Source of the DNA: CAYUVA01 sp964448115 [NCBI: uncultured bacterium]
GTDB lineage: Bacteria; CAYUVA01
Length of the DNA: 64,000 bases
Assembly (NCBI GenBank): GCA_964448115.1
Contig: CAYUVA010000019.1
Span: 13,447 to 77,446 of the forward strand
Reading direction: 5' to 3'
The notes beneath the pieces were generated by a model, which was not told where the DNA came from, ran no database searches, and worked only from the letters and a program-made list of their open reading frames with translations. The position numbers and the translations under genes are program-made. Positions 43,663 to 53,374 of this stretch are shown in pieces; position 1 is the first letter of the stretch; each line of letters opens with the position of its first letter.

Positions 43663-44412
43663 ATGGAAGAAGCCTACGATCCATTGCAGATCAAGCTGGA
43701 GATCTTCGAGGGACCGCTCGATCTTCTGCTGCACCTGATACGCAAGCACGAGCTTGACATATATGATATCCCCATCGCATTTATCCTGGAGCAATACCTG
43801 CAATACTTGGAGATAATGAAGGAACTTAACCTTAGCCTTGCCGGCGAGTTCATCCTTATGGCTTCGACCCTGATGCAGATAAAGTCTAAAATGTTGTTAC
43901 CAGTAGAGGAGAAGGACGAGGAGCTGCAAGAAGAGGATCCTCGAACTGAGCTGGTGGATCAGCTCATCGAGTATGAGCGCTTGCAAAAGCTGGCTTCGAG
44001 GCTCCAGGATATGGAGGCAGCACACCTCGCTTGCCTGGAGAGGGAATTCTCGGATATCGAAATCGATGAGCTTGAGGGAGATATCGCAGTCGAAGCCTCC
44101 ATATACGATCTAATAGATGCCTATAGGCAGGTGCTTAAAAAACACCCTGAGATACAGACCATAAGCATCGACTACAAGACGCTCTCGGTGCGGGAGAAGA
44201 TGACCTATATATTAGAAAGGGTTGCAGAGGGTTCCCTCTCCTTCGCTGACCTTTTTAGTGCCCAGGATAGCATCATGGACATAATCGCCTGTTTCCTGGC
44301 GCTGTTGGAGCTTATCCGCCTTAAGGCGGTTCGGGCTGTGCAGGTAAGTCGCTTTGGAACCATACATATTATCCCGGGTGATACCGAGTCGATAACTGAG
44401 TTGGAGACATAG
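43663..44412 (+). CDS. scpA: Segregation and condensation protein A
   Basis: Kleisin subunit of the SMC-ScpAB condensin. The N-terminal IKLEIFEGPLDLLLHLIRKHELDIYDIPI is diagnostic, followed by FILMASTLMQIKSKMLLP. The C-terminal winged helix (FLALLELIRLKAVRAVQ) that binds the SMC head is also present. scpB follows after 7 nt. SMC itself is not in the window. Confidence 0.95.
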   Translation: MEEAYDPLQIKLEIFEGPLDLLLHLIRKHELDIYDIPIAFILEQYLQYLEIMKELNLSLAGEFILMASTLMQIKSKMLLPVEEKDEELQEEDPRTELVDQLIEYERLQKLASRLQDMEAAHLACLEREFSDIEIDELEGDIAVEASIYDLIDAYRQVLKKHPEIQTISIDYKTLSVREKMTYILERVAEGSLSFADLFSAQDSIMDIIACFLALLELIRLKAVRAVQVSRFGTIHIIPGDTESITELET

Positions 44413-44419
44413 GCGACCG

Positions 44420-44959
44420 ATGGAACTGGAGCGCATAAAGTCGATAATCGAGTCGTTGTTGTTCGTGTCCGAGCGCGCCCTGTCATTGGATGACCTGCGC
44501 CGGGTATTCGAGGGAGTGGAGCTTGAGCAACTGCGACAAGCCATGATGGAACTGCTCGAGGAATATAGCCTTAACGGGGAGGGAGGAATTATCATAAAAC
44601 AGGTGGCTGGAGGATACAAGTTCTACACCGCGCCGCAGAATGAGCTTTGGGTCAAGGAGCTTTTCGCCTACAAGGGGAGAGCCAGGCTATCCAAGGCTGC
44701 GCTGGAGACGCTGGCGATAATCGCCTATAGACAGCCGATCAACACCCCTCAGATAGACGAGATAAGGGGCATAGGCTCTATGGGAGTGATCAAGACCTTG
44801 TTGAAGAAGCGTCTCATCAAGATCCTTGGTCGCCAGGATGTTATTGGCAGACCGCTTCTTTACGGCACCACCGAGGAGTTTTTGTATCACTTCGGCTTGC
44901 AGGATCTAAAGAGCCTCCCCAGAGAGGATGAACTTGAAAAACTGCTCGAGGAGGAGTAA
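44420..44959 (+). CDS. scpB: Segregation and condensation protein B
   Basis: A double winged-helix protein that dimerises on ScpA. ALETLAIIAYRQPINTPQIDEIRG and LIKILGRQDVIGRPLLYGTTEEFL are family motifs. At 179 residues it has normal length; an acidic tail is usual. It lies in an operon with scpA, and an acyl-CoA dehydrogenase gene follows 26 nt downstream. Confidence 0.95.
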   Translation: MELERIKSIIESLLFVSERALSLDDLRRVFEGVELEQLRQAMMELLEEYSLNGEGGIIIKQVAGGYKFYTAPQNELWVKELFAYKGRARLSKAALETLAIIAYRQPINTPQIDEIRGIGSMGVIKTLLKKRLIKILGRQDVIGRPLLYGTTEEFLYHFGLQDLKSLPREDELEKLLEEE

Positions 44960-44985
44960 TCACTCAAAGCTAAGGAGATAAGATC

Positions 44986-46125
44986 ATGGACTTTTCGCTA
45001 ACTAAAGAGCAGCAACTGGTTCAGGATATGGCAAGAGAACTTGCCCGCAATGACATAAAGCCTAGAGCAGCAAATCTTGATCGTGAACACGGCTGGCCTT
45101 CCGAGAATCTCAAGCAGATGGCTGAACTGGGACTTTTAGGTATGATGATCCCCGAAGAATGGGGCGGAGCAGGAATGGATACGGTCAGCTATGTGCTTGC
45201 CTTAGAGGAGATCGCCGCCGCCTGCGCATCCACGGCAGTGATCATGGGAGTGCATAACTCGCTTATCTGCGATCCATTGCATCGACTCGGCACCCAAAGG
45301 CAAAAAGAAAAATATCTGACCGATGCTGCCCAGGGCAAGTTCATCGGCTGCTTTGCGCTCACCGAGCCGAACGCCGGCTCCGATGTTACCAGGCTCGCCA
45401 CCACAGCAGAAAAGGTCGGCTCCGAGTACATTCTAAACGGAAGCAAGATATTCATATCCATGGCAACACACGCCGAGCTTGCCCTGGTCATGGCAACCAC
45501 AGACCGCCAAAAGGGAACCAGAGGCATTAGCGCCTTTTTAGTAGAGAGCAACTTCAACGGGTACAAGGTAGGCACCGTGGAGAACAAGATGGGGCTGCAC
45601 GCAAGCGGCACCGCCGAGCTTTACTTCGATAACTGCCGCGTCCCCGAAGAGAACCGGCTCGGCGAGGAAGGGCTTGGCTTGATAATAGCTCTAAGCTCCC
45701 TGGATTGCGGTCGGGTCGGTGTGGCAGCACAGGCACTGGGCATATCGCAAGCTGCGCTCGATGATGCGCTCAAGTACAGCCAACAGCGAGTGCAATTCGG
45801 AAAGCCGATCTGCAACTTCCAGGGCATCCAGTGGAAGCTGGCTGACATGCAACTGCGCCTGGAGGCTGCACGACTGCTTACCCACAAGGCTGCCTGGCTG
45901 CGAGATCAGGGCCAACGCATAACCAAGGCAGCATCACTAGCAAAGCTCGCCGCCACCGAGGCTGCCTCGTTCATAACCCACCAGGCGCTGCAGATACATG
46001 GCGGATACGGCTACATGAAGGACTATGATGTGGAGAGATACTTCCGCGATGCCAGGGTAACCGAGATCTACGAAGGCTCATCCGAGATCCAACGAAACAC
46101 GATAGCCAAGGAGATGCTGAGGTAA
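44986..46125 (+). CDS. Acyl-CoA dehydrogenase (short/medium-chain type)
   Basis: FAD enzyme that introduces the alpha-beta double bond in acyl-CoA, passing electrons to ETF. The fold is complete: FALTEPNAGSD (FAD/substrate site), GVAAQALGISQAALDDALKY, and the C-terminal QIHGGYGYMKDYDVERYFRDARVTEIYEGSSEIQ, with the catalytic Glu in IYEGSSE. Length (379) is typical of butyryl-CoA-type enzymes. AAGGAG precedes the ATG. gltX begins 2 nt after its stop. No ETF or thiolase genes are adjacent. Confidence 0.92.
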   Translation: MDFSLTKEQQLVQDMARELARNDIKPRAANLDREHGWPSENLKQMAELGLLGMMIPEEWGGAGMDTVSYVLALEEIAAACASTAVIMGVHNSLICDPLHRLGTQRQKEKYLTDAAQGKFIGCFALTEPNAGSDVTRLATTAEKVGSEYILNGSKIFISMATHAELALVMATTDRQKGTRGISAFLVESNFNGYKVGTVENKMGLHASGTAELYFDNCRVPEENRLGEEGLGLIIALSSLDCGRVGVAAQALGISQAALDDALKYSQQRVQFGKPICNFQGIQWKLADMQLRLEAARLLTHKAAWLRDQGQRITKAASLAKLAATEAASFITHQALQIHGGYGYMKDYDVERYFRDARVTEIYEGSSEIQRNTIAKEMLR

Positions 46126-46127
46126 CC

Positions 46128-47615
46128 ATGTCTAATACACAGGTACGAACCCGCTTTGCGCCATCGCCGACTGGGCATCTGCACATCGGTGGAGCCAGAA
46201 CCGCCCTTTTCAATTGGCTCTTTACCCGTAAAATGGGGGGCAACTTTATTCTGCGCATCGAAGATACTGATCTAAAACGTTCAACCGAGGAGTCGATCCA
46301 AGAGATTATAAGCGCGCTTCGCTGGCTGGGATTAGATTGGGACGAGGGACCGGATATCGGCGGCGAGTTCGCCCCTTATCGACAGAGCCAAAGGCTCGAT
46401 AAATACCAGGCAGCAGCCGAAAAGCTACTCGAAAAAGGCTCCGCTTATCATTGCTTCTGCGAGGGGAGCCGTTTTACCACCAAAGAGGAGCTATCCAGGC
46501 TGGCTGCCAGCGGCGAAAAGCTCTGCCAGTGCCACGAATTGAGCACGGAGCAGGTGCAGCAGAAAATCGAGGCTGGGAAGGTCCCAGCGGTGCGTTTCAG
46601 GGTCGATCCCGCTCGGAGAATCGAGTTCATCGATACACTACGCGGGCATGTCGAGTTCAAACCTGGCACTATCGAGGATTTTATCATACTCAAATCGGAC
46701 AGGATGAATGGATACGCCATCCCTACATATAACTTTGGCGCCGTGGTCGATGATGTCGATATGAGGATAACTCATGTAATTCGGGGGGATGATCATATCT
46801 CTAATACCCCTCGCCAGATATTGCTTTACGAGGCGCTCGAATACCCGATACCAAACTTCGCACATGTGCCGATGATCCTCGGCGAGGATGGCACCAGACT
46901 GAGCAAACGACACGGAGCTGCCTCGATCCAGGAATTCAAGGAGCAGGGATACATTCAGCAGGCTATGATCAACTTCCTGGTGCTGCTTGGCTGGGCTTAC
47001 GATGATAAACAGACCCTCTTTACGCTCGATGAGCTTATCGAGAAGTTCGAGCTTAGGCGGATAAGCTCCAATCCAGCGCGCCTGAACCTTCAGAAGCTTG
47101 ACTGGATGAACCAGGTCTATCTTAAAGAGATGCCTGCTGATCAGCGCACCCGCCTGGCTATACCGTTTCTGATCAAAGCCGGGCTGTTCGATGAGCGATA
47201 TGCTAAAGAGCATTTCGACTATATAGTCCAGGTGATCCAGGCAATCGGAGATCGCCTGAAGAGGCTCACCGATGCAGCACCGCTGGGTCGATTCCTGTTC
47301 GTTGAGGATATCGAGTACGATGAAAAGGCATTGAAAAAGCACCTGGGCAGCGAGGATAAACGAGCCTTATTGGCTGAGTTGATCCATCGCCTGGAGAAGG
47401 TTGAGCCATTCGATATGGCAACCATCGAGCGCATCATCAAGGATTTCATTAAGGAAAAAGGTATCGGGATGGGCAAGGCGATACAGCCTCTGCGCGTTGC
47501 TTTGACCGGCAGCGCAGTCAGCTTCGGCATCTACGAGATCCTCACCCTGCTAGGCAGGGAGCGAATGGAAAAAAGGGTAAAAAAACTACTTGACAAGATC
47601 GGGTTTGAGACCTAA
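46128..47615 (+). CDS. gltX: Glutamyl-tRNA synthetase
   Basis: Class I synthetase charging tRNA-Glu. The HIGH motif appears in APSPTGHLHIGGARTALFNWL at the N-terminus and the KMSKS-type motif as LSKRHGA. The anticodon-binding region at the C-terminus contains GMGKAIQPLRVALTGSAVSFGIYEIL. At 495 residues it is full length. The ATG is 2 nt after the acyl-CoA dehydrogenase stop, so both are probably on one mRNA. Confidence 0.97.
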   Translation: MSNTQVRTRFAPSPTGHLHIGGARTALFNWLFTRKMGGNFILRIEDTDLKRSTEESIQEIISALRWLGLDWDEGPDIGGEFAPYRQSQRLDKYQAAAEKLLEKGSAYHCFCEGSRFTTKEELSRLAASGEKLCQCHELSTEQVQQKIEAGKVPAVRFRVDPARRIEFIDTLRGHVEFKPGTIEDFIILKSDRMNGYAIPTYNFGAVVDDVDMRITHVIRGDDHISNTPRQILLYEALEYPIPNFAHVPMILGEDGTRLSKRHGAASIQEFKEQGYIQQAMINFLVLLGWAYDDKQTLFTLDELIEKFELRRISSNPARLNLQKLDWMNQVYLKEMPADQRTRLAIPFLIKAGLFDERYAKEHFDYIVQVIQAIGDRLKRLTDAAPLGRFLFVEDIEYDEKALKKHLGSEDKRALLAELIHRLEKVEPFDMATIERIIKDFIKEKGIGMGKAIQPLRVALTGSAVSFGIYEILTLLGRERMEKRVKKLLDKIGFET

Positions 47616-47643
47616 ATTAGATAGTAGAGGCGCCTTTGAGGTT

Positions 47644-47749
47644 GTGTCGTATTCGATATATCGAAACACACGGTGAGGAAACTTAAGCTGTATGGAAACT
47701 AACCCGGTTTCCCCGTCTTGAGAGCATTCTTAGGGCGGGGAGATTTTTT
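47644..47749 (+). promoter_or_regulatory. Structured leader with overlapping hairpins in front of the GNAT gene
   Basis: Three inverted repeats follow gltX. (1) TTCGATATATCGAA (47652-47665), a perfect palindrome enclosed by GTGT/ACAC. (2) GGAAAC/GTTTCC (47694-47712). (3) CCCCGTC/GGCGGGG (47711-47740), followed by AGA and six T at 47744-47749, directly before ATG 47750. Hairpins 2 and 3 share bases 47711-47712, and the 3' arm of hairpin 3 contains the Shine-Dalgarno-like GGGGAG. It may therefore be a gltX terminator, an attenuator or a riboswitch-type element. Confidence 0.5.
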
Positions 47750-48814
47750 ATGCACCAGCAGATCGCATACCGTTTTTATGAGCCTGGAGACGAGGAGGCT
47801 ATAAACGAGCTTTTTAGGCGGGTTTATTCAAGAAAACGCAGCATCGAAGAGTGGAGCTGGAAGTTCTTTTCTCTGCCCATTTCTGAACCTATCATCGGGC
47901 TTGCCTTCACCAGCGATGATCACCTGGTGGGTCATTATAGCATCATCCCGTTTAAGTTTAACTTTATGAATAATGATATCATCGCTTGGCAGATCGTTGA
48001 TATAATGGTTGATGAGCGCTATCGAGGGCGGGACATCTTTCAGAACCTGGTGAAGATGGTTACCCGGCAAAGCCTGAAACGAGGAGCAAAGTTCCATTAT
48101 GGCTATCCCAATCGGGTATCGCTCCCCATCGGCAAGGCAAAGTTCGGCTGGGAGACTGTTTTTGAGATACCCATCTTTTGCAAGTACCTGGGTTTCGATT
48201 ATCTCAATAAAAAAAACATACCCATCGTTGGTGGATTGTTCGATCGTTTCTATCTTAGACCTGGCTTAAAGAAATGCCAAAGCGTACTTAATCAATCCAG
48301 CTATCGTCTGCAAAGAATAGACGATTTCAGTGGGCTGGCAGGCAGCGATCTGTTCGAGCAACTGCGCGAGAATTCTCCTATCTGCACTGTACGCAATGCG
48401 GAATTCCTTGAGCAAAGGTACATGAAACATCCCCATAAGGAATATATTAGCCTGGCAGCTAGTACCGATGAGGAATCGATGGGATATGTCATCCTTGGCG
48501 AGGGGGAGGAGGATAAAGGTGCTCTCTACATAGCTGACATATTCAGCATTGATCGACCATGCATGCAAAGCATGCTTGCACAGGTTATACTTTATGCTTA
48601 TGAGAAGGGCTATGGAGCGCTGAAGTGCTGGGGAGCACCAGGAGCATTGGGCAAGAAACTTGAATATTTTGCACAAGCATTTGGATTTGTTAAAAGACAT
48701 AGCGGGATCGTTCAAGAGGTTTTTTTGTTGAATACTTTGAGCGATAAGGAACGAAAATATCTATTGAACCCAGCGAATTGGTACATAACGAGGGGAGACT
48801 CGGATACAATATAA
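47750..48814 (+). CDS. GNAT-family N-acetyltransferase (Eis/Acetyltransf_9-like)
   Basis: A 354-residue protein whose first half is a GNAT domain: YRFYEPGDEEAINELFRRVY at the start, and IVDIMVDERYRGRDIFQNLVK (about 82-102) as the acetyl-CoA pyrophosphate-binding motif. The second half looks like a further, degenerate GNAT-type domain, giving the double-domain layout of Eis-like or polysaccharide-linked acyltransferases. The substrate is not apparent. Translation should start at ATG 47750 using GGGGAG, which lies within the 3' arm of a hairpin (see the leader), so expression is probably controlled. Confidence 0.7.
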   Translation: MHQQIAYRFYEPGDEEAINELFRRVYSRKRSIEEWSWKFFSLPISEPIIGLAFTSDDHLVGHYSIIPFKFNFMNNDIIAWQIVDIMVDERYRGRDIFQNLVKMVTRQSLKRGAKFHYGYPNRVSLPIGKAKFGWETVFEIPIFCKYLGFDYLNKKNIPIVGGLFDRFYLRPGLKKCQSVLNQSSYRLQRIDDFSGLAGSDLFEQLRENSPICTVRNAEFLEQRYMKHPHKEYISLAASTDEESMGYVILGEGEEDKGALYIADIFSIDRPCMQSMLAQVILYAYEKGYGALKCWGAPGALGKKLEYFAQAFGFVKRHSGIVQEVFLLNTLSDKERKYLLNPANWYITRGDSDTI

Positions 48815-48971
48815 TCAATTTTATGGCAAGATCTGCATACCACGAACCAGGAGATCGAGGCAGTCAGGGATGACTTCGAGGAGATCTTCGCATCTATTCC
48901 ACCTTGCGTTTTTTGCACTCTTTGCGTCTTTGCGTGAGATTCCTTTCCTCCCTCGCGGCTTACGCGTATTT
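48815..48971. repeat. Convergent spacer with an exact inverted copy of the 'CACGCAAAGACGCAAAG' repeat
   Basis: Bases 48920-48936 are the exact reverse complement of 33857-33873. The spacer separates the convergent GNAT and TamB-like genes; it holds no recognisable gene. Confidence 0.7.
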
Positions 48972-51900
48972 CTACCTGAACTCGAAGCGGAACTTTAGTT
49001 CGCCGCCGAAATTGCCCAGCTCGTTGCGCTTGCCCACCAGCACCATGTTGTCGGAAACCTCGTATTCTAGCATTATCAGCGATGACTTGTTGGAGCCCAT
49101 CTGCGTGGAATAGAGCACATAAATATTATCAGCCAACTTTTTCCCAACCGTCAGCCTCGCTGCTGTCATGCCGCTAGATTGCTCTGTCTCGGCTACTGGC
49201 TCTATTCGGAAGCGATCCAAGCCGATCATCTGTGCACGTTTCTCTATCTGATTGGTCAGGTAAGCAGAAGCTAGCGAGGCAGCCTGGGTGGCCATGGTGG
49301 CGTTCCCGGATTCTCCTTTGAGGCTCTCCATTGTCTTGCCAGTAAAAAGCAGCGCAAAGCGATCCACCTCTGGCATTGCCGGGTCGCTGTCCAGGTTGAC
49401 CATGAAGTTGGTGTAATAGCTGCCGCTTACGCTCAGGGTTAGCCTTACATTGTCAATGATACTGGTAGCCCTGAAATCGACCGTCGGGTTTATCTTGACC
49501 GGGTCGATGAAGTCAACCACTGCCGATTCGATGGTGAACTCGTTGTTCCACAGGATCAACTTTCCCTTGCTCGCCTCGATTCGCCCGAAGATGCGCGGTG
49601 AGTCGGTAGTTCCCTGCACCATAAGATCCGCATCCATATACATATTAGCCACATCGTTATCGATTATTATGCTCTGGGGAGCGAGTATATGGATATTGAG
49701 TCGCGGGTTGAAACCGCCGCTTTTCGCCTTTTCCTCGCTCACTCGCCGAGCGGTTACTATGCTCATGCCGGACTCGAAGATCATGTAATTGGGATTGATA
49801 TCCTTGGTGATGCGCAGGCGGTCGATGTTGACCTCCCCTCCTATGTTCATATCCTCAAGGTTGCCGATTATGTTTAGCTTGGCGTGGCTTTTGATAGAGA
49901 GCACCTGTGGCTGGCGGATGCTTATATCCTTTGCCTCAACGATAATATCAACAAAATCAAGCTTAGCGCCATCGAGATTGATGAACCCACTGGTAGAGAT
50001 ATTACCTCCCCCTAAACTCGCCCCCAGTTCCTTGATATTAACCTGATTGCCATCAAAGGTGATGTTCCCCTTGAGATTCTTTACCATCTCCGGGAAGCCG
50101 ATGTACTTGAAGGAGCAGTCATCGAAGGTGATGTTCCCAAAATACTGTGGCGTTTTAGTCGCACCGCTCAGCCGCATCTTGGCATTTATCACCCCCTCGG
50201 TAGCGCCGATGCTCTCCACGAACAGCCCAGCTATATCGAGCTTGATGTTAGAGCTTGCGGTCAGGTCAGCAGATCCCTCCAGATCTGCGCTCCCGGATAG
50301 GGACAAATCGATATAATCGCCCCTAAGGTGGAATGAATCGATCACCATGCGGTTATCCTTGAGCGATACCACCAGTGGTTGCGGATTGTTTATGCCTAGG
50401 TTCATATAATTGAAGTTCAGGTCGCTTATATTAAGCTGCGCGGTCAGGTCTTTTATCTCCAAAAGCTTCCCGTGTACTGATACAACCCCCTGTATGCTTC
50501 CTCTAGGCAGCGAGGAGCTTGTATCCAGAGCCATTGCAGCCAGCGGCGCAAGATCCAGGCGGTTGAACTTGAGATCGAGATCCATAGGCATCTTGTCATT
50601 TAAGGATAATAAGCCATCTATGGTAAGTTGCCCTTGAAAGAGCTGCCCCTTTATACTCGCCTTGTCTCCCTCCAACTTTAAGGCGAGGTCCATGGTTTGC
50701 AAGTCTTTGTTATCGTAAACCAGGTCGTTTAGCTTTATGGCTAGATAAAGCAAAGGCTCCCCGAAGCTCCCCAGCCCCTTGCCTTGTATGTTGAGCTTGC
50801 CAGCGATGGGAAGATCCGCTTTGTCCGGAGGCAAAAGAGACTTCAGTTCCATATCCGCACCGCGCAGATTCAGTGCAAAAGTGTCATCATAGCTAAGCAT
50901 AGCATCCGCCTCGATCGTATTACCCGATTTGGTTATCGACAGCCTGCTTATCTTGATATTGTCGCCATCAGCGCTGAAAGCGACCTTTAGTTCATCAATC
51001 TTCTGCTCGTAGAATGTCGAGCCTGCCAGGTTGATATTCCCGTTCAGTGCTAGGTTCTCGTCCTCCATGTTCAGGCTTGCGATAACATATAGCTTGCCGG
51101 GCTTGATAGCCTCCATCCCCAGCCTGTTTAGCACCGGCTGCGCGGTGAATTCATTTATTGCCAGTTTAGCCTCGATGGCAGGTAGCCCGTCCAAAGCGGA
51201 GTGGATGGCAGCCAGCCGGCTCTTTTTTGTCCCCTTGCGTGTGCCGAGCTTAACCCGTTTTTTAAGATCGACCAGCGCACTTGCAAGCATCTCCTCCTGT
51301 CCGCTTAGGAGCTGTAGCTGGTGCACGGTGAGCTTGTCATCAGCATAGCTAGCCTCCAAGCCGAGCAGGTCGAAGCTCTTGCCATAGACGCTACCCTCTG
51401 TAAAATTGAGCTTCAGCGTCGCCTTGGGTGCATGGATGTTTCCGCCGGCGATGATTCGTCCCTGGTATGCACCGCCTATGCCTAAGCTAGCCAACATCTG
51501 TTCCTGATCTTGAGGAACTTCACTACCAAGTTTCAGCAAGATATTGTCAGCGATATCGACAAGCGGCTTAAGTGAGTCTCCGTTCAGCTTGATATCGACA
51601 TCGAACAGCCCATCCATATCATACTTGCCACTGATAAGGATCTCCCCATGCATTGGAGTTATTCTTGCCTGGCGTAGCTTGACAACCTTCCCCTCCAAGG
51701 CGGCGTCGATGAAAGCTGATAGTTGTGGCTCCTTGTAGCCTGAAAGAGAACCTGTAAGCGAGGTCTTGACTCGTGCTTTGATCGAATCGGGATTGAAATC
51801 GGGCAATTCAATTGAGAGGTCGCCATCGATCTGTCCCCTGTACTTTATCGGCAGGGGAGCGATTTTCTCCAACTGAGCTGCACGAACACCATTGATTGTT

Positions 51901-53045
51901 ACTTTTGTGGAGAGCCCCCGTTTGTCCCCATCGGTGGCGATCTGTGCATCTGCCCTGATGGTACCACCCAGCGCCTTGAGTGAAAGATTCTCCAGCGCCA
52001 GCATTCCGTCATGCATGGTAAATAGCCCAGCCAGGTCTTTAAGCTCGATCCCTTTTGCAGCAAGCCGCTTGCAGCCGATGTCAACTGCCATATCGAGATT
52101 ATCCGCTCTCCCCGAGATGCTTCCCTTGAGCGCAACCTTGCCATCCATTTCAACAGGCAAGGGGTAAATTGCTGAAACTGAGGCGAGGTCGATGGTTGCA
52201 CTCAAGTTCAGATCGAGCAGAGGCGGTGCGAAGCCTTCCATTTCAAGAGCCTTTACATGTAAGTCAACTCCACCGCCTACTCGACTTATGTTGAGTGAAA
52301 GATCCTCGATTCCACTAGGGCTGAAGGCGAATGGACTTGTGCTTAATCCTACGGTTACATCGATATCCCCGAGCTTGTACCTGCACCTGCCGATTTCGAT
52401 GCGACACGGATTGAAATGCCCCGGCTCGGACTGGTTCAGGGAAATGCTTCCATCATCGACCTTGATCATCATCCCAGAGCCTTTATCCTCGAAGAGATAT
52501 CCGAGCCTTGTAATAGAGACCTTCAATGGATGCACCTTGGCAAATATGCCCTTAAGCACCTCGGTTACTGGATCAACGCCTGACTTCATTGCTCCAGGTG
52601 CTGTTTTATCCTCAAGTGATGAGCTTTTGTGAGAAGCATTGGCTCCAAATGCCAGGTTTATGTTGCCATTTTGGTCAAAGAGGGTTGAGAAGTAAGGTCT
52701 TCTTATCTCAACGACATCGAGTACCACCATTCCCTTGAGCAGCTCTTTGATTCTCGCATCGACATGGAGGTATTCGACTGATGCAAGGGTTCTCTCCTCG
52801 AAGCGGGGCGGATTTTCAAGCACCACCTCCCGCAGGGTAACTTCGGCGCTGAACAGATTGACATACAGTTCGCCGATAGTGGCTTTGATGCCGGTATTTG
52901 ATTCGAGCGCAGATAGCGCTTTACCAGCTATCGCGTTCTGCAGGGCTGGCAGGTGGAATAGGCTGATAAGCGATATGAATAACAGCAGGATCGATGCAGC
53001 AATAATCGCAATCGCTTTTACTGTGTATCTGAGATATCTAATCAT
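48972..53045 (-). CDS. Giant AsmA/TamB-family envelope protein
   Basis: A 1357-residue protein with one N-terminal membrane helix (AIAIIAASILLLFISLISLFHLP) and then a long, repetitive beta-rich body (recurring ADAQIATDGDKRG and ALKGSISG-like units), the pattern of AsmA-like lipid-bridge proteins spanning the periplasm. The C-terminal DUF490/TamB domain is present: IDRLRITKDIN, GKLILWNNEFTIESAVVDFIDPVKINPTVDFRA and VGKKLADNIYVLYSTQ. It should transport phospholipids between membranes or assist outer-membrane protein insertion. No tamA (BamA-type) gene is adjacent. ATG 53045 follows an AAGG site. Confidence 0.85.
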   Translation of the reverse strand: MIRYLRYTVKAIAIIAASILLLFISLISLFHLPALQNAIAGKALSALESNTGIKATIGELYVNLFSAEVTLREVVLENPPRFEERTLASVEYLHVDARIKELLKGMVVLDVVEIRRPYFSTLFDQNGNINLAFGANASHKSSSLEDKTAPGAMKSGVDPVTEVLKGIFAKVHPLKVSITRLGYLFEDKGSGMMIKVDDGSISLNQSEPGHFNPCRIEIGRCRYKLGDIDVTVGLSTSPFAFSPSGIEDLSLNISRVGGGVDLHVKALEMEGFAPPLLDLNLSATIDLASVSAIYPLPVEMDGKVALKGSISGRADNLDMAVDIGCKRLAAKGIELKDLAGLFTMHDGMLALENLSLKALGGTIRADAQIATDGDKRGLSTKVTINGVRAAQLEKIAPLPIKYRGQIDGDLSIELPDFNPDSIKARVKTSLTGSLSGYKEPQLSAFIDAALEGKVVKLRQARITPMHGEILISGKYDMDGLFDVDIKLNGDSLKPLVDIADNILLKLGSEVPQDQEQMLASLGIGGAYQGRIIAGGNIHAPKATLKLNFTEGSVYGKSFDLLGLEASYADDKLTVHQLQLLSGQEEMLASALVDLKKRVKLGTRKGTKKSRLAAIHSALDGLPAIEAKLAINEFTAQPVLNRLGMEAIKPGKLYVIASLNMEDENLALNGNINLAGSTFYEQKIDELKVAFSADGDNIKISRLSITKSGNTIEADAMLSYDDTFALNLRGADMELKSLLPPDKADLPIAGKLNIQGKGLGSFGEPLLYLAIKLNDLVYDNKDLQTMDLALKLEGDKASIKGQLFQGQLTIDGLLSLNDKMPMDLDLKFNRLDLAPLAAMALDTSSSLPRGSIQGVVSVHGKLLEIKDLTAQLNISDLNFNYMNLGINNPQPLVVSLKDNRMVIDSFHLRGDYIDLSLSGSADLEGSADLTASSNIKLDIAGLFVESIGATEGVINAKMRLSGATKTPQYFGNITFDDCSFKYIGFPEMVKNLKGNITFDGNQVNIKELGASLGGGNISTSGFINLDGAKLDFVDIIVEAKDISIRQPQVLSIKSHAKLNIIGNLEDMNIGGEVNIDRLRITKDINPNYMIFESGMSIVTARRVSEEKAKSGGFNPRLNIHILAPQSIIIDNDVANMYMDADLMVQGTTDSPRIFGRIEASKGKLILWNNEFTIESAVVDFIDPVKINPTVDFRATSIIDNVRLTLSVSGSYYTNFMVNLDSDPAMPEVDRFALLFTGKTMESLKGESGNATMATQAASLASAYLTNQIEKRAQMIGLDRFRIEPVAETEQSSGMTAARLTVGKKLADNIYVLYSTQMGSNKSSLIMLEYEVSDNMVLVGKRNELGNFGGELKFRFEFR

Positions 53046-53374
53046 TGCCTTGTATTTTAGATATCGATCTTATTGCAACCCCCTTGCCCTGTCAATCAAG
53101 ACTCCTGGCGTTCATCAATGAGGAATAGCATTTAATTACAATCTGCGCGGGAATGACAGAGAGGGGGGAGATTCCCCGACTCGCTCGCTCGCAATGACAG
53201 GGTATGGAACTTCTTGGACATCTTGAGACAAACTCGGTTGGTGATAGGCTAGAGACTCGATTTGTGATAGCATGACAGACACAAAGGCATCCCGACTAGG
53301 TCGTGGCTCCAAAGACTTGCCACGAAGAAGAAGTGATAAAATGATAAAGTGATAGAGGAAAGGAATAAAAGAAG
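53046..53374. repeat. Divergent spacer with a palindromic dispersed repeat
   Basis: About 53150-53200 reads GGGAATGACA, then GGGGAGATTCCCC (a 5-bp hairpin), then CTCGCTCGCTCGCAATGACA, a composition typical of intergenic palindromic repeats seen in many bacterial genomes. A second hairpin, CGTGGC/GCCACG, lies at about 53302-53325. The last 40 bp contain three GTGATA/ATGATA steps before the RBS AGGAAAGGA. No gene is seen. Confidence 0.5.

Noticed and set aside
46638-47342. Antisense open frame (234 codons) opposite gltX
   Set aside because: gltX is certain on the plus strand; the antisense frame has no ribosome site or family motif.
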